From the NCBI GenBank assembly GCA_001281695.1, contig LJIE01000001.1, forward strand, positions 1,378,586 to 1,442,585: 64,000 bases of DNA, read 5' to 3'. Under the pieces are notes generated by a model that saw only the letters and a program-made list of their open reading frames with translations, did not search any database and had not been told where the DNA came from. This document shows positions 53,462-61,812 of this stretch, in pieces. The position numbers were made by a program, and so were the translations under genes. The DNA comes from a bacterium 336/3. GTDB taxonomy: Bacteria; Bacteroidota; Bacteroidia; Cytophagales; Thermonemataceae. The stretch's first letter is position 1. Each line of letters starts with the position of its first letter.

Positions 53462-54130
53462 ATGAAAAAGATTTATCAAGCTATTAAGTCCCAAAATATA
53501 CAAGTAAATCATGTATGTGAGGTGGGCGTGTATTTGCCTGAAACGTCCAATGTGATAGATTTTATAAAAGATAATGTAAAAACCACCTTAGTAGAAGCTG
53601 ATCCCATTATTATAGAAAAAATAAAAAAGTACTTTGCTGATAGAAATAATATTGAATTGGTACCTGTAGCAGTTTGGGATACCAATGGTACTCTACAATT
53701 CTCAAAAGCTCAATCTTCTACATTTGCTACAGAAATTGGAAACAGCCCTGCTGTAGTAAATGATAAATTTAAAGTAGAAGAACACGAAACTTTTGAAGTA
53801 CCTTGTAAAGTTTTCTCGGAAATAGATGCAGGAAATATAGATTTGCTGAGTGTAGATACAGAGGGTTGTGAGTGGTATGTGATAAAACACCTTAAAAGCA
53901 AGCCCAAAGTTATCTCCATAGAAACACATGGAAAGTTTTATGTCAATCCATTTATCAAAGAAATAGAAGAATGGGCAAAAACGAACGGTTATGTTGTTTG
54001 GTATAAAGATGGCTCAGATACAGTTTTTGTGCAAAATAGTATTTATACTCCTTCCGTTTTAGATAAGCTTTCTTTATGGTGGAGAGAGTTTAGATTAGTA
54101 GCAAGAAGGCTGAAAAAGTACTTTAGATAA
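53462..54130 (+). CDS. FkbM-family methyltransferase
   Basis: 222 residues from ATG at 53462 (a TTG five codons earlier is less likely). The SAM-binding beginning HVCEVGVYLPETSN and the acidic strand end TTLVEADP are followed by the family's DLLSVDTEGCEWYVIKHL and VISIETHG motifs. FkbM-type enzymes methylate sugar or polyketide hydroxyls. The C-terminal tail is basic. It follows murE by 41 bp and precedes a lipoprotein gene by 4 bp; the acceptor is not known. Confidence 0.8.
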   Translation: MKKIYQAIKSQNIQVNHVCEVGVYLPETSNVIDFIKDNVKTTLVEADPIIIEKIKKYFADRNNIELVPVAVWDTNGTLQFSKAQSSTFATEIGNSPAVVNDKFKVEEHETFEVPCKVFSEIDAGNIDLLSVDTEGCEWYVIKHLKSKPKVISIETHGKFYVNPFIKEIEEWAKTNGYVVWYKDGSDTVFVQNSIYTPSVLDKLSLWWREFRLVARRLKKYFR

Positions 54131-54134
54131 AATT

Positions 54135-54587
54135 ATGAAAAATGTTTTTTATGTATTGATGATAGCATTATTGCTATCATCTTGCTATGGTGTCAATGAA
54201 AGAACAAGCCATATAGGGGCCCTATCAAGTCTATGTTTGCCTGACTCCATAGAATTCTTCTTACAAAAAGAATATTCGGTAAATATTTTACCAGATAAAA
54301 ATTGGATAGATGAGTGTAATAATTTCAAGAATCAACCTTTTCCATCAATAGTTATTTATTTTGATGAACCCCCAAAAGAATTAGTGGGTATAGCAGAAGA
54401 TTTTTATTCTGTTAGATATGTTTATAATCCCAACATTAGAAATCAAATTTTAGACGGTTTGGATAGTGATTTAAGTGATAAGGAAAAAAAAAGAATACTA
54501 AAACGTGTTCAGTTAGCTTTAATTAAGTATCAATGTGAGAAAGGTAAAAAGAACGCTATGGATTATATAAAAAACGAATTGGAATAA
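54135..54587 (+). CDS. Hypothetical lipoprotein, 150 aa
   Basis: Signal sequence MKNVFYVLMIALLLSSC with lipobox LLSSC (Cys17), followed by a mixed soluble domain (IGALSSLCLPDSIEFFLQKEYSVNILPD, DYIKNELE at the end). No motif is recognised. It begins 4 bp after the FkbM-type gene and is probably translated from the same message. Confidence 0.65.
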   Translation: MKNVFYVLMIALLLSSCYGVNERTSHIGALSSLCLPDSIEFFLQKEYSVNILPDKNWIDECNNFKNQPFPSIVIYFDEPPKELVGIAEDFYSVRYVYNPNIRNQILDGLDSDLSDKEKKRILKRVQLALIKYQCEKGKKNAMDYIKNELE

Positions 54588-54597
54588 ATGGCAAAAT

Positions 54598-55209
54598 TTA
54601 AAACACCCACCTCACCCAAACGCCATTAGCACTGATGCTTACTTTTTCAAGAACTTTCTGAATTTGAGAGCCATTTTTTTGGTGAGCAAATACCATTCCT
54701 ACATCAAATACCAATAAAAAAGCACCCTGTAATACCAAAGATTTCCCAAAACCCGAAAGCCTTTCAGGGAGTTTTTGTGTGTTTTTAGCTTTCTCCATCA
54801 AGAAAAGGCCCGTCATGATGTAGCCTGTATCCAATCCAGCATTGATAAGTAAGATTTTCTGTATTTTGTGGTGCTGATTGATAGTTTCTTGCCAGCCCGT
54901 ATATTCAGGATGGTAAGCATCATACAAACTAAAGCCAGCCAAACCCAAGTTTACTACATTCCAAGCCACATTCATTTGATGAAAGTATTTACTTTCGCCT
55001 TGAGCATTGGTAAGTGCTATCCCACTAAAAATCATGTTGCCGCCTGCCCAACTACCCAAAATCCACATACCTGTTTTATTGGTTTGGATATATTGTTTAT
55101 AGATATTCTGAAAATCAGTGTTGTTATCAATATTTTGAGCCAACAATAGAGATGAAACAAACATCAGAACAAAAACCAAAAAAGACCTGACTTGGAAAGA
55201 AAAATTCAT
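54598..55209 (-). CDS. Membrane protein of a conserved Bacteroidota family, hypothetical
   Basis: 203 residues with a signal peptide-like start ending in LLLAQ, then four hydrophobic segments. The motifs TNKTGMWILGSWAGGNMIFSGIAL and KYFHQMNVAWNVVNLGLAGFSLYDA look like a conserved membrane family seen in this phylum, but I cannot name it. It is convergent with the preceding lipoprotein, with a 10-bp gap, and divergent from glyS. Confidence 0.65.
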   Translation of the reverse strand: MNFSFQVRSFLVFVLMFVSSLLLAQNIDNNTDFQNIYKQYIQTNKTGMWILGSWAGGNMIFSGIALTNAQGESKYFHQMNVAWNVVNLGLAGFSLYDAYHPEYTGWQETINQHHKIQKILLINAGLDTGYIMTGLFLMEKAKNTQKLPERLSGFGKSLVLQGAFLLVFDVGMVFAHQKNGSQIQKVLEKVSISANGVWVRWVF

Positions 55210-55262
55210 AGAGATAAGAGTTTTATTTTTGAATGAACATTTAAAAAGAGAGCATTGTTTAT

Positions 55263-55291
55263 TTGTTTTTTTTAAGAAAGCGTTAATTTTG
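55263..55291 (+). promoter_or_regulatory. Bacteroidota-type promoter for glyS
   Basis: TTG at 55263-55265 and TAATTTTG at 55284-55291 with 18 bases between match the phylum's consensus. The ATG at 55329 lies 37 bases downstream of the -7 element, which supports that start over an upstream TTG at 55296. Confidence 0.55.
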
Positions 55292-55328
55292 CCACTTGAT
55301 ATTGCTGTACTTTCAAATTTTGAAGAAA

Positions 55329-56828
55329 ATGTCTGATAAAAACAAGAAAATAACGCCAGAAGAAGCTAATTTGCAAAAAATTATTTCTCATGCCAAAGAA
55401 TATGGTTTTGTATTTCCAAGTTCTGAAATTTATGATGGTTTACAAGCCGTTTATGATTATGGGCAAAATGGTGTAGAACTGAAAAATAATCTCAAGCAAG
55501 TATGGTGGAAAGCCATGACGATGCTCAACGATAATGTAGTAGGGATTGATGCAGCCATTTTCATGCACTCAACTACTTGGAAAGCTTCAGGGCATGTAGA
55601 TAGTTTCAATGACCCAATGGTTGATAACAAAGATTCTAAAAAAAGATATAGAGTAGATCACCTTGTTGAAGCAAAAGCTTATCAGTATGAGGAGCAAGGT
55701 TTTCCTGATAAAGCTCTTGCTGTTATTTCAAGCATGAACCAAATGCTTGAAAAAGAAGATTTTGAAGGTTTAAGACAATTGCTCATAGATGAAAAAATAG
55801 TTTGCCCTATTTCTGGTACATCCAATTGGACAGAAGTACGTCAATTCAATTTGATGTTCTCTACTCAAATGGGTTCGGTTGCTGAAGAATCTGATAAAAT
55901 TTATTTACGCCCTGAAACTGCACAAGGAATTTTTGTAAACTTCCAAAACGTTCAGCAGACAGGCAGAATGAAAATACCTTTTGGAATTGCTCAAATTGGA
56001 AAGGCTTTCAGAAATGAAATTGTAGCAAGACAGTTCATTTTCCGTATGCGTGAGTTTGAGCAAATGGAAATGCAATTTTTCTGTCGCCCAGGTACAGAAA
56101 TGGAATGGTATAACTTCTGGAAAGAAAAACGCCGTAATTTCTTGTTAGCCATTGGTTTGCCTGCTGAAAAACTTCGTTTCCACAACCACGAAAAATTGGC
56201 TCATTACGCCAATGCAGCTTTGGATATTGAATATGAATTCCCTTTTGGTTTCAAAGAATTGGAAGGTATTCATTCTCGTTCTGATTTTGATTTAAAACAA
56301 CATCAGGAGTTTTCTAAAAAGAAACAACAATATTTTGATGAAGAAATTGAAGACAAAGAAAAACAACGCTATATTCCTTATGTAGTAGAAACTTCGATAG
56401 GAGCTGATCGTTTGTTTTTGGCTATACTTTCTAATGCTTACACCGAAGAGGTTAAAATCAATGCCAAAGGTGAAGAAGCAAAACGTATTTTACTCAAATT
56501 GCACCCTGCTATCGCTCCAGTGAAAGTAGCTGTGTTTCCTTTGGTTCGTAAAGAAGGTTTACCAGAATTAGCAAGAGAAGTTTTTGAAAGTTTACGTTAC
56601 GACTTTAATACAATTTATGAAGAAAGAGGAGCTATTGGAAGAAACTACACTCGTATGGATTTAATCGGAACACCTTTCTGTGTAACCATTGATCACCAAA
56701 CACTTGAAGACCAAACTGTAACCCTTCGTTATAGAGATACAGCAGAGCAAATTCGTATTCCAATATCGGAACTTCATGCTAAAATAGCTCATGAGGTTTC
56801 TTTGAAAAGAGTTTGGGAAAAAATGTAA
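55329..56828 (+). CDS. glyS: Glycyl-tRNA synthetase, dimeric class II type
   Basis: 499 residues from ATG at 55329. It has the class II core: RPETAQGIFVNFQNVQ and FRMREFEQMEMQFFCRPG for motif 2, ETSIGADRLFLAIL for motif 3, and a C-terminal anticodon-binding domain (APVKVAVFPLVRKEGLPELAREVFESLR). The single-polypeptide alpha2 type charges tRNA-Gly. A short insertion with the SDFDLKQHQEFSKKKQQYFDEE segment is as in the family. It is divergent from the 203-aa membrane gene, is followed by a terminator and is likely monocistronic. Confidence 0.97.
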   Translation: MSDKNKKITPEEANLQKIISHAKEYGFVFPSSEIYDGLQAVYDYGQNGVELKNNLKQVWWKAMTMLNDNVVGIDAAIFMHSTTWKASGHVDSFNDPMVDNKDSKKRYRVDHLVEAKAYQYEEQGFPDKALAVISSMNQMLEKEDFEGLRQLLIDEKIVCPISGTSNWTEVRQFNLMFSTQMGSVAEESDKIYLRPETAQGIFVNFQNVQQTGRMKIPFGIAQIGKAFRNEIVARQFIFRMREFEQMEMQFFCRPGTEMEWYNFWKEKRRNFLLAIGLPAEKLRFHNHEKLAHYANAALDIEYEFPFGFKELEGIHSRSDFDLKQHQEFSKKKQQYFDEEIEDKEKQRYIPYVVETSIGADRLFLAILSNAYTEEVKINAKGEEAKRILLKLHPAIAPVKVAVFPLVRKEGLPELAREVFESLRYDFNTIYEERGAIGRNYTRMDLIGTPFCVTIDHQTLEDQTVTLRYRDTAEQIRIPISELHAKIAHEVSLKRVWEKM

Positions 56829-56841
56829 AAGAAACAAAGCC

Positions 56842-56871
56842 AAAAAGCCATTCTATTCAGAATGGCTTTTT
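56842..56871. terminator. Bidirectional terminator after glyS
   Basis: A perfect 13-bp stem (left arm AAAAAGCCATTCT 56842-56854, right arm AGAATGGCTTTTT 56859-56871) with an ATTC loop and A/T tracts at its ends. It lies between convergent genes and can serve both. Confidence 0.75.
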
Positions 56872-57199
56872 AGTTTAAATAATCTTCATCCAATTCATTT
56901 TTTATAATTCTAAAATACCAAACAGGTAATAAAATATTTGCTAAAATCAGAGCAAACATCAATATAGAAGGATAGAAAGAATTAAAAAGCCATAAAGCAG
57001 ATAGAATGGCAAGAAAAATGGCATATTTCTTTTTGGCAGGTGTAAAAATTCCTAAGAGTTTACTTAAAATCAGGCTGATAACTTGCCAAATAAATATAAT
57101 ACTAAAGATAACAAGAAGAGTAGTAGGATAGATGGCTGCTACAATAAAACAGCTAAGAAGCACTACATGCACCCAATAATCAATAACTCTAAAATTCAC
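56870..57199 (-). CDS. Small membrane protein, 109 aa, hypothetical
   Basis: 109 residues, four hydrophobic helices (YWVHVVLLSCFIVAAIYP, LVIFSIIFIWQVISLIL, FLAILSALWLFNSF, ILMFALILANILLPVWYF) and an acidic tail. The start is GTG at 57199, one base after the upstream stop, which fits translational coupling. It recalls the four paralogous small membrane proteins near 59.4-60.8 kb in size and in having a WQ..S pattern, but the similarity is weaker. Confidence 0.55.
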   Translation of the reverse strand: MNFRVIDYWVHVVLLSCFIVAAIYPTTLLVIFSIIFIWQVISLILSKLLGIFTPAKKKYAIFLAILSALWLFNSFYPSILMFALILANILLPVWYFRIIKNELDEDYLN

Positions 57200-57200
57200 G

Positions 57201-57494
57201 TTAATTCAAAGAAATAGGAATGATTGGTAAACCGTGTGAATGGAACATTAGAGGCTGGATGTCATATTTCATCCAATCATACAAGGGAAAACCCTGCATC
57301 ATTTCAATAATTTCTCTTTCTTCTTCAGCTGCTGCAATAATCCAAAGTTGTGTACGGTCTAAAGAAAGGGAATAGCTAAAAATTGTGTTATCAGCCATGA
57401 GTCTATCTACATGCGAACGTTGCTTAGGAATGAGTTTCACAAATTCATTGTCTAAGTATTCCGGCAAACGTACAACAATCATAAATTGACTCAT
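57201..57494 (-). CDS. YCII/muconolactone-isomerase-like small protein
   Basis: 97 residues from ATG at 57494. The alternating pattern (MIVVRLPEYLDNEFVKLIPKQRSHVDRLMADNTIFSYSLS, LWIIAAAEEEREIIEMMQGFPLYDWMKYDIQPL) is a ferredoxin-like alpha/beta barrel half of the YciI or muconolactone isomerase kind. The family includes enzymes of aromatic compound breakdown and proteins with no known reaction. It is co-directional with the small membrane protein gene. The exact function is open. Confidence 0.6.
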   Translation of the reverse strand: MSQFMIVVRLPEYLDNEFVKLIPKQRSHVDRLMADNTIFSYSLSLDRTQLWIIAAAEEEREIIEMMQGFPLYDWMKYDIQPLMFHSHGLPIIPISLN

Positions 57495-57581
57495 AGTTGT
57501 ATTCTTTTTTGAAAGGTAAAATATAAACCCCATAAATCCAAATTTTTTAATTTATTTTGTCTTCTATTATGCCCTATAATT

Positions 57582-58877
57582 ATGTTTAATCATTGGATCC
57601 AAAAAATTCAAGAACCCACACCCATTGCTCCATTACTTGTTTTTAGAATATTCTTTGGAGCAATGATGATCTTTGGAACACTTCGTTTTATGTGGTTGGG
57701 TTGGATAGAAGACCATTACATAGAACCAATATTTCATTTTAAATATTGGGGTTTTGAATGGATAGAGCCACTTTCTAAAACAGGCTTGTATGTGGTTCAT
57801 ATACTGATGATTTTAGGAGCTTTGGGAGTAATGTTTGCAAGTAAATTACTTTATAGAATTTCAGCTATTACACTTTTTATTACATTCACTTATACAGAAC
57901 TCATAGACCTCACTTATTATCTAAACCATTATTATTTTGTAAGTTGTGTATGTTTGCTTTTAGCCATATTGCCACATCAGGTAGCCCAAAGTCTTCATGA
58001 TTTTAAAACAGGAGTTGTACCAAGATGGGTAATTCTGATTTTTAAACTACAAATTGCTTTTGTATATGTATATGCAGGTCTTGCTAAAATCAATTATGAT
58101 TGGCTTATTTTGGCGTTACCTCTTAAAATATGGCTACCAGCCAATAGTTCTATGCCTGTCATTGGTGAAATATTCACATGGAAAATTACACCATACATAT
58201 TTTCTTGGTTTGGAATGCTGTATGATTGTTTGATAGTGTTTTTTTTAGCTTATCGAAAAACAAGAGTGTGGGCATACATTACAGTCATTATTTTTCATTC
58301 GCTTACAGGTTTGTTATTTCAGATAGGTATATTTCCTTTGGTTATGATGGGAGGAACACTTATATTTTTTGACTGGAGCAAATGGACTCAAAAACAAAAC
58401 TTTCAACCCATAGAAAAGCTTAAAACTTTAACTTTTTATAAAGCTTTTTTAGGTGTATATTTTCTTTTTCAGATATTATTTCCTTGGCGGTTTTTATTGT
58501 ATGATGAAAAATTATTTTGGACTGAACAAGGCTATCGGTTTGGATGGCGAGTAATGCTGATGGAAAAAGCGGGAACAGCTACTTTCTATGTAAAAAACAT
58601 CCAAACAGGTAAAGAAACTATGGTGGATAACCGAGAGTTTTTAAATGCTCATCAAGAAAAACAGATGGCTATGCAACCAGATATGATTCTCCAGTTTGCT
58701 CACTTTTTGGGAAAATATTATGAGAAACAAGGTTTAGGGACACCACAGGTAAGAGTAGAAGCTTATGTAACACTCAATGCTCGACCAAGTGCTTTACTCA
58801 TAGACCCCAAAATAGATTTGATGAAAGAAAAAGATACTTTCAAAACTAAAAAATGGATTATGCCTTATCCTTATTAA
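57582..58877 (+). CDS. HTTM-domain membrane protein (vitamin K-dependent gamma-carboxylase-like)
   Basis: 431 residues. The N-terminal ~280 residues form a horizontally transferred transmembrane (HTTM) domain with about seven helices (LLVFRIFFGAMMIFGTLRFM, LYRISAITLFITFTYTELIDLTYYLNHYYF, LQIAFVYVYAGLAKINYDWL). The last ~130 residues are soluble and strand-rich (YRFGWRVMLMEKAGTATFYVKNIQTGK). The animal relative carboxylates Glu; bacterial HTTM proteins are uncharacterised in most cases. The last 20 bases overlap the convergent GbsR gene. Confidence 0.82.
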   Translation: MFNHWIQKIQEPTPIAPLLVFRIFFGAMMIFGTLRFMWLGWIEDHYIEPIFHFKYWGFEWIEPLSKTGLYVVHILMILGALGVMFASKLLYRISAITLFITFTYTELIDLTYYLNHYYFVSCVCLLLAILPHQVAQSLHDFKTGVVPRWVILIFKLQIAFVYVYAGLAKINYDWLILALPLKIWLPANSSMPVIGEIFTWKITPYIFSWFGMLYDCLIVFFLAYRKTRVWAYITVIIFHSLTGLLFQIGIFPLVMMGGTLIFFDWSKWTQKQNFQPIEKLKTLTFYKAFLGVYFLFQILFPWRFLLYDEKLFWTEQGYRFGWRVMLMEKAGTATFYVKNIQTGKETMVDNREFLNAHQEKQMAMQPDMILQFAHFLGKYYEKQGLGTPQVRVEAYVTLNARPSALLIDPKIDLMKEKDTFKTKKWIMPYPY

Positions 58878-59394
58878 CTTTCTTTTTTTTGCCAAACAAC
58901 TTTAGAAAAGATTCTAAAAACCAATTCCTTTCTACTTTAATCAATTTGCTAATGACTGTATCTGCTCCCTCTGAAAGTATTTGAATATCTTTGATGAGTT
59001 TTGTGAAATCTTGATGCTCTTTTGTTTGAGAACTATTTTGCATTTGAGCTAGATTGTCAAATACTCTTTTAAGTGGGTCTAATTCTCTTTTTTTGCGTTC
59101 TCTCAAAATACATTTACTGACTATCCATATATCTTTTTCTGCCACAAAAAACTCCCTTCTTTCACCCACAATAATTTCTTTATAAACCAAACCCCAATCA
59201 ATGAGTTCACGAACAGTCATGTTTGTATTACCTCTTGAAATTTGGAGTTTTTCCATAATATCTTCTGTGGACAATGGCTCAGAAGATACCAATAATAATG
59301 CGTGTATCTGAGCCATTGTCCTACTGATTCCCCACGAAGAGCCCAATGTCCCCCAAGCTTGTATAAATTGCTCTTTTGCTTCTAAAATCTCCAT
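58858..59394 (-). CDS. GbsR/MarR-family transcriptional regulator
   Basis: 178 residues with a winged helix (QAWGTLGSSWGISRTMAQIHALLLVSSEPLSTEDIMEKLQISRGNTNMTVRELIDWGLVYKEIIVGERREFFVAE) in the GbsR pattern, followed by helices that may dimerise. GbsR in Bacillus represses choline/glycine betaine genes; a different ligand is possible here. It is the last gene of a six-gene run with four paralogous membrane proteins and an SDR epimerase, and probably regulates that unit. Confidence 0.83.
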   Translation of the reverse strand: MEILEAKEQFIQAWGTLGSSWGISRTMAQIHALLLVSSEPLSTEDIMEKLQISRGNTNMTVRELIDWGLVYKEIIVGERREFFVAEKDIWIVSKCILRERKKRELDPLKRVFDNLAQMQNSSQTKEHQDFTKLIKDIQILSEGADTVISKLIKVERNWFLESFLKLFGKKKKVNKDKA

Positions 59395-59398
59395 AAAT

Positions 59399-59701
59399 TT
59401 ATTTATTCAAAGTTTGATAGCTAATGATATAGTAAAATATTCCTAATACATATCCAAAAAAAATCAAAAGACTTAAAGTATCAGTACGTTTGGAAAGAGA
59501 ATCATATATGATAATTATAATAGTAGCAATCAATAATGTAACTAAGTATATTTTATGTAAAAATGTTAATTTCTTTGTAAAAATATGAGTTGCCAAACTA
59601 ATGATTTGCCATGCACCTAAAAGGGGAAGTAAAATGACTGTCAAGGATATAATCATCAAAATAGATTGCACAATACAATCTATTTTCTTAAAACGATTCA
59701 T
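59399..59701 (-). CDS. Small membrane protein, paralogue 1 of a tandem array
   Basis: 100 residues, about three helices. It shares FKKID at the start, the block LLPLLGAWQIISLATH, the LHKIYL motif and the closing FYYIISYQTLNK with the three genes upstream of it, but lacks ~12 residues of the first loop. Its start overlaps the stop of paralogue 2 (ATGA, 59698-59701). It lies 4 bp before the GbsR gene. Function unknown. Confidence 0.7.
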   Translation of the reverse strand: MNRFKKIDCIVQSILMIISLTVILLPLLGAWQIISLATHIFTKKLTFLHKIYLVTLLIATIIIIIYDSLSKRTDTLSLLIFFGYVLGIFYYIISYQTLNK

Positions 59702-60039
59702 ACATCATTTAAAGTTTTATAACTAACATAAGCATAAAAAATACCCATTACATATCCTGATATAATCCATACAGTAAAGAAATGTTCTCCAGCACTAAAT
59801 AAATAAATCGATGAAATCATGAATAAAATAATAGGAGCAAGTATCATTAAATAAATTTTATGCCATTTACTCAGTTCTTTTTTGTAAGCATGTACACCCA
59901 AACTACTCAATTGCCATAGACCTAAAGCAGGTAGAAGAACCATCATATAGGCTATAAAATAAAATGTAAGAGGTGCTAAAATGCATAATACCAGCAATAC
60001 AATCTGTATAATGAAATCTATTTTCTTAAAATCTTTCAT
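59698..60039 (-). CDS. Small membrane protein, paralogue 2 of a tandem array
   Basis: 113 residues, four helices. Shared motifs: FKKIDFIIQIVLLVLC, LLPALGLWQLSSLGVHAY, WHKIYL and FYAYVSYKTL. It overlaps both neighbours (ATGA at each end). The four copies differ by more than half of their residues outside the motifs, so the array is old. No similarity to a characterised membrane family was recognised. Confidence 0.7.
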   Translation of the reverse strand: MKDFKKIDFIIQIVLLVLCILAPLTFYFIAYMMVLLPALGLWQLSSLGVHAYKKELSKWHKIYLMILAPIILFMISSIYLFSAGEHFFTVWIISGYVMGIFYAYVSYKTLNDV

Positions 60040-60386
60040 GCTTGTTGAGGTGTAGTTTTAAGGGTTTTATAGCTAACAAACATATAAAATAATGCCATTG
60101 AAAAACCTAATACAACACCAGCTTGCATTAAAGTTTCAGCAGAAAAAAATGCAATGATAATACTTGTAATAACAGCAATCATAAGTACTACTAAGTAAAT
60201 TTTGTGTAATGAAGTGAGTTGTTTGTTGTAAGCATACATACTCACACTAATAATTTGCCATAAACCCAATATAGGCATGGTTATCATCCAGTAAATTATA
60301 AACCAAGGACTAATTGCCAACGGTAACCAACAGATGAGCAATAAAATAACTTGAATGGGTAAATCTATTTTTTTGAAACGAGTCAT
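60036..60386 (-). CDS. Small membrane protein, paralogue 3 of a tandem array
   Basis: 116 residues, four helices, with FKKIDLPIQVILLLICWLPLAISP, MPILGLWQIISVSMYAY, LHKIYL and FYMFVSYKTL. It is closest to paralogue 4 (shared LPLAISP and QIISV). A 14-bp gap separates it from paralogue 4, while its end overlaps the start of paralogue 2. Soluble C-terminal tail of about ten residues. Confidence 0.7.
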   Translation of the reverse strand: MTRFKKIDLPIQVILLLICWLPLAISPWFIIYWMITMPILGLWQIISVSMYAYNKQLTSLHKIYLVVLMIAVITSIIIAFFSAETLMQAGVVLGFSMALFYMFVSYKTLKTTPQQA

Positions 60387-60400
60387 AATTTTGTTGAAAT

Positions 60401-60754
60401 TTATAATTTCCTTGTTTTAAAAGTAATATATAAATAAAATAAGGCTAAAACAAAAGCTGTGAATATACCTGTCCAAAAGATTGGTGCAGTAACATTTTTA
60501 TTGAGTATAACAATCACAAGAGTATAAATACTAACCAATCCCAACATAACTTTAATATATAATCTGTGTAATCGTGTTAGTACGTTATTTCGATTGTGCA
60601 TAATAACACTAATAATTTGCCATAATCCTAATAAAGGCAAGGTGTACATCCAAAGCATCATCATCATAGGGCTGATGGCTAAAGGCAGTAAGCATAGTAG
60701 TAACAGAACAATCTGAACTGGAAAATCGATTTTTTTGAAAGATTCCATAAGCAT
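60401..60754 (-). CDS. Small membrane protein, paralogue 4 of a tandem array
   Basis: 117 residues, four helices, with FKKIDFPVQIVLLLLCLLPLAISP, LPLLGLWQIISVIMH, LHRLYIKV and FYLYITFKTRKL. The ATG at 60754 abuts the stop of the SDR epimerase; a second ATG two codons on (60748) is equally possible. It is the first of the four-gene array and likely the founding or best-preserved copy. Confidence 0.7.
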   Translation of the reverse strand: MLMESFKKIDFPVQIVLLLLCLLPLAISPMMMMLWMYTLPLLGLWQIISVIMHNRNNVLTRLHRLYIKVMLGLVSIYTLVIVILNKNVTAPIFWTGIFTAFVLALFYLYITFKTRKL

Positions 60755-61681
60755 TTAAGATTTAGAGATAAGAGTATGTATAATTTCGGTTGGAGTATTG
60801 GAAATAAACTTAAAGCCTGCATCTAAAAGCCTTTTAGGATAGACCCAACGACTTTTTAAAACAAGTTCGGTTTCCGTACCCAAAAGCCAAGAACCTATTT
60901 TGAGCATCCAATGAGCAGTTGGCAAGCCAAAAGGTATTTTGTAGGCTTTTCTGAGTAGTGTCATAAAATCTGCATTGCTGATAGCTTCTGGAGAAGCTAA
61001 ATTAAATACTCCATCAAGATGAGTATTTTCAATCAAAAAGTCAATAGCTCTACAAACATCTTGGTCATCAATCCAACTGATTTTTTGTTTTCCAGTTCCC
61101 ATTTTACCACCCAAACCCCATTTTGCTAAATTGGCATAATAAGGAAAAGCTCCACCTGAATCCCCAAATACAATAGACATACGTAAGGCAATTCTTCTGA
61201 TATTAGAAGGAATAACAGGTTCAAAAAAAGCCTTCTCCCAACTGGTAGCCACACTTACAGAGAAACCAGAACCAATTTCTCCTCCAAACTCATCCATAGG
61301 TTTGTCTTCTGCATGCCTGTAAATAGTGCCTGTACTCGAATTGAGCCAAATACTTGGAGGGGTCTTACATTTTGAAATGGCTTCAGCTACAATTTTTGTA
61401 GAATCTAAACGAGAGGCAAAAATCTCAGCCTTATTGGTTTCATTGTATCTGCAATTCACAGATTTGCCAGCCAAATTGATAACAGCAGTAGCATTTTCTA
61501 AAGTATTCGCCCAATCACCTAAGTTTTTACTGTCCCAATGAGAAAATGAAGCTCCTTGTGGTAAATTTTTAGGGCGATTTCTTGAAACTATGTGTACTTC
61601 ATCTTTTTTGTCAAGAAAATATTTTGCTAAAACTATTCCAATATAGCCACTTCCACCAGTAATAACGATTTTTCGATTCAT
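60755..61681 (-). CDS. SDR-family epimerase, TIGR01777 type
   Basis: 308 residues from ATG at 61681. The N-terminus KIVITGGSGYIGIVLAKYFLD is a GxxGxxG Rossmann motif. NLAGKSVNCRYNETNK and the later GGKMGTGKQKISWIDDQDVCRAIDFLIENTHLDGVFNLASPEAISNADFM block are characteristic of the YfcH/TIGR01777 proteins, whose C-terminal domain (KSRWVYPKRLLDAGFKF) is the DUF1731 type. Their substrates are unknown. It leads a probable operon with the four small membrane proteins and GbsR. Confidence 0.87.
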   Translation of the reverse strand: MNRKIVITGGSGYIGIVLAKYFLDKKDEVHIVSRNRPKNLPQGASFSHWDSKNLGDWANTLENATAVINLAGKSVNCRYNETNKAEIFASRLDSTKIVAEAISKCKTPPSIWLNSSTGTIYRHAEDKPMDEFGGEIGSGFSVSVATSWEKAFFEPVIPSNIRRIALRMSIVFGDSGGAFPYYANLAKWGLGGKMGTGKQKISWIDDQDVCRAIDFLIENTHLDGVFNLASPEAISNADFMTLLRKAYKIPFGLPTAHWMLKIGSWLLGTETELVLKSRWVYPKRLLDAGFKFISNTPTEIIHTLISKS

Positions 61682-61752
61682 AGTATTCAATTTTTTATAC
61701 AAGTATAAAAAATCTTTCTAAACTTTCAAAAAAAAATGAAACATATTTTCAT

Positions 61753-61785
61753 AAAAAAGGCACTTAATAATCTTAAGTGCTTTTT
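61753..61785 (-). terminator. Rho-independent terminator after the MacA-like gene
   Basis: Arms GCACTTAA (61760-61767) and TTAAGTGC (61773-61780) pair around a five-base loop. Read on the minus strand, the stem is followed by a T-run (complement of the A-tract 61753-61758), and it lies 28 bp after the stop at 61813. Confidence 0.65.
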
Positions 61786-61812
61786 CAGATGTGTTAAACT
61801 TAAACGCTTATA

